Notes under the pieces: model-generated
The model's database searches: none
What the model was told of the DNA's origin: nothing
Seen by the model: only the letters and a program-made list of their open reading frames with translations
NCBI GenBank assembly: GCA_934777095.1
Contig: CAKVNP010000040.1
Coordinates: 1-10,828, forward strand
DNA: 10,828 nucleotides
From: an uncultured Clostridium sp.
GTDB taxonomy: Bacteria; Bacillota; Clostridia; Clostridiales; Clostridiaceae
Direction of reading: 5' to 3'
Shown here: positions 6,430 to 10,828 of the stretch, in pieces
How positions within the stretch are numbered: the stretch's first letter is position 1
How the letters are laid out: every line of letters begins with the position of its first letter
Made by a program: the position numbers and the translations under genes

Positions 6430-7725
6430 ATGAACGAATTTTTTAAACTAAAAGAAAACAATACTACAGTTAAGCAGGAAGTTATTGCAGGAATAACAAC
6501 ATTTATGACAATGGCATATATTTTAATTGTTAATCCTAGCATATTAGCAGCTGCAGGGATGGACCCAGGAGCAGTATTTACAGCAACAGTAGTATCATCA
6601 ATAGTTGCTACTTTAATAATGGGATTATATGCAAAGCTTCCATTTGCACAGGCACCAGGTATGGGTTTAAATGCTTTCTTTGCTTATACAATAGTTTTAC
6701 AAATGGGATATTCATTTGAATTTGCTTTAACAGCAGTTTTCCTAGAGGGGATAATTTTTATTTTATTAACAATATTTAATGTTCGTGAAGCAATAGTAGA
6801 TTCAATACCGGCAAATATTAAAAAAGCTATTTCAGTAGGAATAGGATTATTTATTGCTTTATTAGGTTTAGAAGCAGCTGGCGTAATACAAACAGGAGCT
6901 ACAATACTTCAATTAGGTGACATTACATCAGGAACAGGGCTATTAGCTATCATAGGAATATTAATCACAGGAATATTAGTTGCTAGAAAAGTAAAAGGTG
7001 CTTTATTCCTTGGTATGATAATTACTACAATAATAGGAATACCAATGGGAGTTATCGATCTTCCAAAACAAATTATGAGTATGCCGCCATCAATGGCAGA
7101 TACATTCCTTAAATTTGATTTTAGTAATGTATTCTCATTTGATATGGTTATAGTGTTATTTACGCTATTATTTATGGATATGTTTGATACAATAGGAACA
7201 TTAGTAGGGGTTGCTACTAAGGCAAATATGCTTGATGAAAATGGAAAAGTTCCAAACATTAAAAAGGCATTATTTGCAGATGCTATCGGTACTACAGTTG
7301 GTGCTTGCTTAGGTACTAGTACAGTAAGTACATATGTTGAAAGTGCTTCAGGAGTAGCTGAAGGAGGAAGAACTGGTTTAACAGCAGTAAGTACAGCATT
7401 TATGTTCTTCTTAGCATTATTCTTCTCACCTTTATTTGGTGTTATATCTTCAGCTGTAACAGCATCAGCTTTAGTTATAGTAGGATTATTCATGATGGAA
7501 ACAGTAAAAGAAATTGACTTTTCAGATTATACAGAGGCTATTCCAGCATTCTTAACTATTATAATGATGCCGTTTGCTTATTCAATAGCAGAAGGGATTG
7601 CTTTTGGTATAATATCATATGTAGTAATCAAATTATTTAGCGGAAAGAGAAAAGAAATAAGCATTACAACTTATATAATAGCTATTGTATTTATTTTAAA
7701 ATTTGTAATAGATAAATTAATTTAG
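6430..7725 (+). CDS. pbuG: NCS2-family purine permease (hypoxanthine/guanine/adenine type)
   Basis: This cytoplasmic-membrane purine importer of the AzgA/PbuG branch of the NCS2 family is thought to work as a proton symporter. At 431 residues with about 12-14 hydrophobic helices it has normal length. Diagnostic segments are the N-terminal GITTFMTMAYILIVNPSIL (21-39), QAPGMGLNAFF (74-84), and the conserved substrate-region stretch at 295-319, which begins GTSTVSTYVESASG and ends GGRTGLTA. These separate it from the uracil and xanthine branches. The exact base cannot be assigned from sequence, so the symbol is by closest family. The ATG at 6430 is set by AAAAGGTG five bases upstream. It has its own promoter and terminator and looks monocistronic, divergent from the zinc operon with no obvious functional link. 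Confidence 0.88.
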   Translation: MNEFFKLKENNTTVKQEVIAGITTFMTMAYILIVNPSILAAAGMDPGAVFTATVVSSIVATLIMGLYAKLPFAQAPGMGLNAFFAYTIVLQMGYSFEFALTAVFLEGIIFILLTIFNVREAIVDSIPANIKKAISVGIGLFIALLGLEAAGVIQTGATILQLGDITSGTGLLAIIGILITGILVARKVKGALFLGMIITTIIGIPMGVIDLPKQIMSMPPSMADTFLKFDFSNVFSFDMVIVLFTLLFMDMFDTIGTLVGVATKANMLDENGKVPNIKKALFADAIGTTVGACLGTSTVSTYVESASGVAEGGRTGLTAVSTAFMFFLALFFSPLFGVISSAVTASALVIVGLFMMETVKEIDFSDYTEAIPAFLTIIMMPFAYSIAEGIAFGIISYVVIKLFSGKRKEISITTYIIAIVFILKFVIDKLI

Positions 7726-7730
7726 AAAAT

Positions 7731-7768
7731 AAAAATCCTAAGGAAAATATATTCCTTAGGATTTTTTT
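7731..7768. terminator. Bidirectional intrinsic terminator between permease and marR
   Basis: A perfect 15-bp stem pairs 7731-7745 with 7752-7766 around a six-base loop, with a seven-T run (7762-7768) on the plus strand. The A5 at 7731-7735 supplies a T-run on the minus strand, so it can also end the convergent marR transcript. Confidence 0.92.
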
Positions 7769-7798
7769 CACTTTATATGCTAATGATGAATATAGTAC

Positions 7799-8233
7799 TT
7801 ATATATTTTTTATAGAATTTAATAGTGTATTCAATGATTGTGAAAATTCTTGAAGTTCATCATCAGATAACGTTTTAAGTTTTTCCGCTATAGAATCCTT
7901 AGTGGTCTTTTCTAATGATTTAAATAACCCGCAGGCGTTTTCAGTGTGTTTAATTAAGATAACTCTTCTATCATCCTCACTATAAAATCGGACTACATAA
8001 CCGCCTTCTACTAATTTATCAATTATTGGTGTCATATTAGGGCGGGAAATGCACAGCTTCTCAGCAATTTTAGAAATTGGCGCTGGCCCATTATGTATTA
8101 GATAGAATAACACCTTTGCATGGGAAATTGGTATATTTAAATTTTTTAGTAGCTCATGAGGATTAAAAAAGCGTCTATTAAGAGATAATAAAAGTAAGTA
8201 TAAATTATTAGTGATATTATCTAGACAGTCCAT
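7799..8233 (-). CDS. MarR-family transcriptional regulator
   Basis: This 144-residue winged-helix repressor has the usual MarR layout: N- and C-terminal dimerisation helices flanking a DNA-binding domain. Residues 53-75 (ISKIAEKLCISRPNMTPIIDKLV) form the helix-turn-helix, and VRFYSEDDRRVILIKHT (81-97) is the beta wing with the conserved D-R-R. C3, C61 and C101 are present, but no known redox-switch pattern is evident. The start at 8233 follows AAGGAGG (8241-8247). It is divergent from a multidrug-type ABC exporter, and the shared 182-bp region carries a duplicated candidate operator, so it probably represses the exporter until an effector binds. The effector is unknown. Confidence 0.9.
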   Translation of the reverse strand: MDCLDNITNNLYLLLLSLNRRFFNPHELLKNLNIPISHAKVLFYLIHNGPAPISKIAEKLCISRPNMTPIIDKLVEGGYVVRFYSEDDRRVILIKHTENACGLFKSLEKTTKDSIAEKLKTLSDDELQEFSQSLNTLLNSIKNI

Positions 8234-8264
8234 AAATAAGCCTCCTTATGTTGATTATTATTTA

Positions 8265-8293
8265 ATTATAGTTTAAATATGTTTTTTTTACAA
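8265..8293 (-). promoter_or_regulatory. marR promoter
   Basis: On the minus strand, TTGTAA (8288-8293) and a perfect TATAAT (8265-8270) are separated by 17 bp, giving a transcript start near 8258 and a short leader of about 25 bases. Confidence 0.6.
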
Positions 8294-8304
8294 GGAAAAA
8301 ACAT
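8279..8304. promoter_or_regulatory. Inverted repeat over the marR -35 box
   Basis: ATGTTTTTT (8279-8287) and AAAAAACAT (8296-8304) are perfect 9-bp arms with an 8-base centre that contains the marR -35 hexamer. It may be an autoregulatory site. Its sequence differs from the duplicated element further right. Confidence 0.4.
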
Positions 8305-8313
8305 TATGAAAAA

Positions 8314-8339
8314 ATAATAGTTATAAAAACATAATTATT
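8314..8339. repeat. Candidate MarR operator, copy 1
   Basis: This 26-bp element recurs at 8360-8385 with a single C/T difference (8330 versus 8376). It is itself a near palindrome: AATAGTTAT and ATAATTATT arms pair with one mismatch around a six-base centre. It lies upstream of both core promoters. Confidence 0.6.
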
Positions 8340-8352
8340 TTAGTAAAAAGTA

Positions 8353-8381
8353 TTGACCTATAATAGTTATAAAAATATAAT
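8353..8381 (+). promoter_or_regulatory. Promoter of the ABC exporter operon
   Basis: TTGACC (8353-8358) and TATAAT (8376-8381) are 17 bp apart, close to the sigma-A consensus. Transcription would start near 8388, about 28 bases before the ATG. The ribosome-binding site is AAGGAGAA (8401-8408). Confidence 0.8.
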
Positions 8382-8385
8382 TATT
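8360..8385. repeat. Candidate MarR operator, copy 2, covering the exporter promoter
   Basis: This second copy of the 26-bp element begins 46 bp after the first. It fills the spacer and the whole -10 box of the exporter promoter, so a bound repressor would exclude RNA polymerase. This is the position expected of a MarR operator. Confidence 0.65.
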
Positions 8386-8415
8386 ATAAAAATATATAAA
8401 AAGGAGAATGCATAC

Positions 8416-10650
8416 ATGAAAAAATTAGTTAAGTATTTAAAGCCATTTGTTTGGTCTTTAATATTTGCTCTTGCATTATTATTTGTGCAGGCATTAAGCG
8501 ATTTGGCATTGCCATCATATATGTCTAACATAGTAAATGTTGGGATACAGCAAGGCGGAATTGAAGATGCAGTGCCAGAGGCAATCAGAGCATCGGAAAT
8601 GAATAGATTGCTTTTATTTATTGATGATAAAGATAAAGAGGTTATAACAGAGAACTATAAATTGATAAGTAAAGATGATTTATCAAGTAAAGAATATAAT
8701 ACATATTTATCTAAATACAATGCCTTAGAAAATGAGGATTTATATGTACTAAATTCTAAAGGAAAAGAAAAACGTGAAAATTTAAATAATATTTTAGGGA
8801 AACCTATTTTAATTGTTTCAATGATTGAAAGTGAAGACTTCAGTAAGTATATGGGTGATTCACAAGGAGCTAATATGCCAGAAGCTACATCAGATCAGAT
8901 GTTTGCTATGTTTTCAAATATGAATAGTGAACAGCTTAATGGTATTTTAGCAGGTATAGATGAAAAGGTTGATGCAATGCCAGAGAGTATGATTACTCAA
9001 TCAGCAACATCATATATTAAGAATGAATACTCTAAATTAGGTGTCGATGTCAATAAACTACAGACTAGCTATTTAATGATGGCTGGGGCAAAGATGTTAG
9101 GGGTAGCTTTAATTGGTACTGCTGCAGCTGTAATTGTTACATTAATTGCCTCAAGAATTGCAGCAGCTGTAGGAATGAATTTAAGAAAGGATGTATTTAA
9201 TAAAGTTGTAAGCTTTTCTAATGCTGAATTTGATAAGTTTTCTACTGCATCACTTATTACCAGAACAACTAATGACGTACAGCAGATAATGACCTTAATA
9301 GTTATGGGGATAAGAATGATAATTTATGCACCAATATTAGGTGTTGGTGGAATACTAAAGGTAATACAAACAGGTGCTAATATGGGCTGGATTATTGTTG
9401 TAGCAGTAATATCAATCCTTGTACTAGTATTAGCGTTATTTACTTTTGCAGTACCTAAATTTAAAGTGGTACAAAGGCTTGTAGATAAATTGAATTTAGT
9501 TACAAGAGAAAGTCTTACTGGAATGCTTGTAATAAGGGCCTTTAGTACTGAAAAATATGAAGAAGAAAAGTTTGAGAAAGCTAATGCAGATTTAACTAAA
9601 ACTAACTTATTTGTTAATAGAATTATGTCTATGATGATGCCTTTAATGATGTTTGTAATGAATGGAATAACTTTACTAATTGTATGGGTAGGTGCACATA
9701 GAGTTGATACAGGAGCTATGCAGGTTGGCGATATGATGGCATTTATGCAGTATGTTATGCAGATAATAATGTCATTCTTAATGATTTCAATGGTATCTGT
9801 AATTTTACCAAGAGCGCTTGTTTCAGCAGGACGTGTAACAGAAGTATTAGATACTGATTTATCAATTAAGGAAATAGAAAAAAATGAAGCATTTGATTTA
9901 GCTAAAAAGGGTGAAGTTGAGTTTAGAAATGTAAGCTTTAAATATCCTGGTGCAGATGAAGATGTAATAGAAAATGTAAGCTTTACAGCAGAGGCAGGAA
10001 AGACAACTGCAATCATTGGAAGTACAGGAAGCGGAAAATCAACTTTAATTAATCTGATTCCTAGATTCTACGATGTATCTGAAGGTGAAATCTTAGTAGA
10101 TGGAGTCAATGTTAAAAATGTAAATTTACATGAATTAAGAGAAAAAGTAGGATTTGTACCACAGAAGGGAATATTATTCTCAGGAACTATTGAAAGTAAT
10201 TTGAAATACGCAGGAGCAGATATTACTGATGAAGAAATGGTAAAAGCGGCAGAAATAGCACAAGCTACAGAATTTATTTCTCAAAAGGCTACAGGATATA
10301 AAACTGAAATATCCCAAGGGGGAGCAAATGTTTCAGGTGGACAAAAACAAAGATTAGCTATCGGAAGAGCTCTTGCTAAAAAAGCAGAAATATTTATATT
10401 TGATGATAGTTTTTCAGCACTAGATTTTAAAACAGATGCTAAATTAAGAAAAGCATTAGGTAATGATTTAAATGAGCGTACATTAATTATTGTAGGACAG
10501 AGAATAAGTTCAATAATGAATGCTGATCAAATACTAGTACTTGATGAAGGTAAAGTAGTCGGCAAAGGAACTCATAAAGAGCTTATGGAGAATTGTGAGG
10601 TATATAAACAGATAGCTCTATCACAACTTTCAAAGGAGGAGCTTCAATAA
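8416..10650 (+). CDS. Multidrug-type ABC exporter half-transporter with degenerate ATP site
   Basis: This 744-residue type IV (B-family) half-transporter has an N-terminal six-helix membrane domain and a C-terminal ATPase. TM1 is about 11-36 and TM2 about 219-250. Between them lies a hydrophilic, predicted extracellular insertion of some 150-175 residues, where ordinary half-transporters have a short loop. The ATPase has aromatic Y510, Walker A GSTGSGKST (535-543), Q583, signature VSGGQ (639-643) and Walker B IFIFDDS. The catalytic Glu is Asp (D664), and the H-loop His is Gln (Q695 in IIVGQRIS). This pairing of changes is typical of the weak subunit in heterodimers such as TM287/288. ATG 8416 is chosen from AAGGAGAA eight bases upstream; the longer in-frame TTG at 8353 is the -35 box itself. 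The stop overlaps the next start (TAATG). The substrate is unknown; drug or peptide export is inferred from the family and MarR control. Confidence 0.9.
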   Translation: MKKLVKYLKPFVWSLIFALALLFVQALSDLALPSYMSNIVNVGIQQGGIEDAVPEAIRASEMNRLLLFIDDKDKEVITENYKLISKDDLSSKEYNTYLSKYNALENEDLYVLNSKGKEKRENLNNILGKPILIVSMIESEDFSKYMGDSQGANMPEATSDQMFAMFSNMNSEQLNGILAGIDEKVDAMPESMITQSATSYIKNEYSKLGVDVNKLQTSYLMMAGAKMLGVALIGTAAAVIVTLIASRIAAAVGMNLRKDVFNKVVSFSNAEFDKFSTASLITRTTNDVQQIMTLIVMGIRMIIYAPILGVGGILKVIQTGANMGWIIVVAVISILVLVLALFTFAVPKFKVVQRLVDKLNLVTRESLTGMLVIRAFSTEKYEEEKFEKANADLTKTNLFVNRIMSMMMPLMMFVMNGITLLIVWVGAHRVDTGAMQVGDMMAFMQYVMQIIMSFLMISMVSVILPRALVSAGRVTEVLDTDLSIKEIEKNEAFDLAKKGEVEFRNVSFKYPGADEDVIENVSFTAEAGKTTAIIGSTGSGKSTLINLIPRFYDVSEGEILVDGVNVKNVNLHELREKVGFVPQKGILFSGTIESNLKYAGADITDEEMVKAAEIAQATEFISQKATGYKTEISQGGANVSGGQKQRLAIGRALAKKAEIFIFDDSFSALDFKTDAKLRKALGNDLNERTLIIVGQRISSIMNADQILVLDEGKVVGKGTHKELMENCEVYKQIALSQLSKEELQ

Positions 10651-10828
10651 TGGCAGGAAATCATAAAAAAATGGGAGGCCCAATGAGAGGACCAATGGGC
10701 GGAATGAAACATGGTGGAGAAAAGGCTAAAGATTTTAATAAAACTATGAAAAATCTGATGACTTATTTAAAGCCATATAGAGTAATGATATTTATTGTAA
10801 TTATCTTTGCGATTGGTTCAGCTGCTTT
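10650..10828 (+). CDS. Second ABC exporter half-transporter, N-terminal fragment cut by window edge
   Basis: The ATG at 10650-10652 shares one base with the preceding stop and follows AAAGGAGGA (10632-10640). Fifty-nine codons are visible. The cytoplasmic leader is rich in Gly, Met and Pro (MGGPMRGPMGGMKHGG), followed by EKAKDFNKTMKNLMTYLKPY and the start of TM1 (VMIFIVIIFAIGSAA). Such a leader is common on the second subunit of heterodimeric Firmicute exporters. The predicted partner should supply the canonical Walker B Glu and the H-loop His missing from the first subunit; those parts lie beyond the window. Confidence 0.85.
   Translation, partial: MAGNHKKMGGPMRGPMGGMKHGGEKAKDFNKTMKNLMTYLKPYRVMIFIVIIFAIGSAA

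Noticed and set aside
6300..6430. Possible purine riboswitch upstream of the permease.
   Set aside because: No conserved three-way-junction core or loop bases were found, and the predicted promoter lies too close to the start codon to leave room.
6909..7493. A 194-codon minus-strand open frame.
   Set aside because: It is antisense to the well-supported purine permease, low-complexity (Ile/Val/Asn/Pro) and without a family signature; it is a codon-bias shadow.
8353..8415. An in-frame TTG 63 bases upstream that would extend the exporter by 21 residues.
   Set aside because: The TTG is part of the -35 box TTGACC, and the extension lies in the promoter and operator. ATG 8416 has a good ribosome-binding site and gives the usual MKKLVKYLKPF start.
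9324..10016. A 230-codon minus-strand open frame.
   Set aside because: It is antisense to the ABC exporter membrane domain and start of its ATPase, with no recognisable domain; it is a shadow frame.

Overview
The window looks like chromosomal DNA from a low-GC Firmicute, most likely a Clostridium sensu stricto. The base composition is very AT-rich, codons end in A or T, ribosome-binding sites are strong GGAGG-type, and the gene families (type I pullulanase, clostridial-type ZnuABC with Zur, AzgA/PbuG permease, MarR-controlled heterodimeric ABC exporter) fit. The genus is an inference from these features, not a database match. No tRNA, rRNA, CRISPR, phage or transposase sequence was recognised.

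Layout. (1) 1-1022: 3' part of a type I pullulanase, carrying all three GH13 catalytic carboxylates, followed by a long AT-rich hairpin. (2) 1101-1925: a stand-alone nucleotidyltransferase-fold protein of unknown substrate. (3) 2020-3072: galactose mutarotase (galM) with a strong extended -10 promoter whose -35 box lies inside a perfect 14-bp palindrome. It ends at a bidirectional terminator. (4) 6214-3108, minus strand: a zinc-uptake operon in the order znuA (lipoprotein), znuC (ATPase), znuB (permease), zur (Fur-family regulator). The first three genes overlap by a few bases and zur starts at TTG behind a strong ribosome-binding site. (5) 6430-7725: an NCS2 purine permease (PbuG/AzgA type), divergent from znuA, ending in a second bidirectional terminator. 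(6) 8233-7799, minus: a MarR regulator, divergent from (7) 8416-10650 and 10650-end: two half-transporters of a multidrug-type ABC exporter. The first is complete and carries a degenerate ATPase site; the second runs off the window.

How the parts work together. Pullulanase and GalM both belong to sugar use: debranching of alpha-glucans and anomer interconversion of galactose/glucose. The znu operon imports Zn2+ and probably reports zinc status through Zur encoded at its own 3' end. The MarR protein probably represses the exporter: a 26-bp sequence repeated twice, 46 bp apart, lies in the divergent intergenic region, and one copy covers the exporter's promoter spacer and -10 box. The exporter should be a heterodimer with one catalytically weak and one canonical ATP site.

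I did not find a clearly undescribed system. The least ordinary features are the duplicated candidate MarR operator, the roughly 150-175-residue extracellular insertion in a subunit with a degenerate ATPase site, a Cys-rich leader on ZnuC, and several precisely placed palindromes at promoters.
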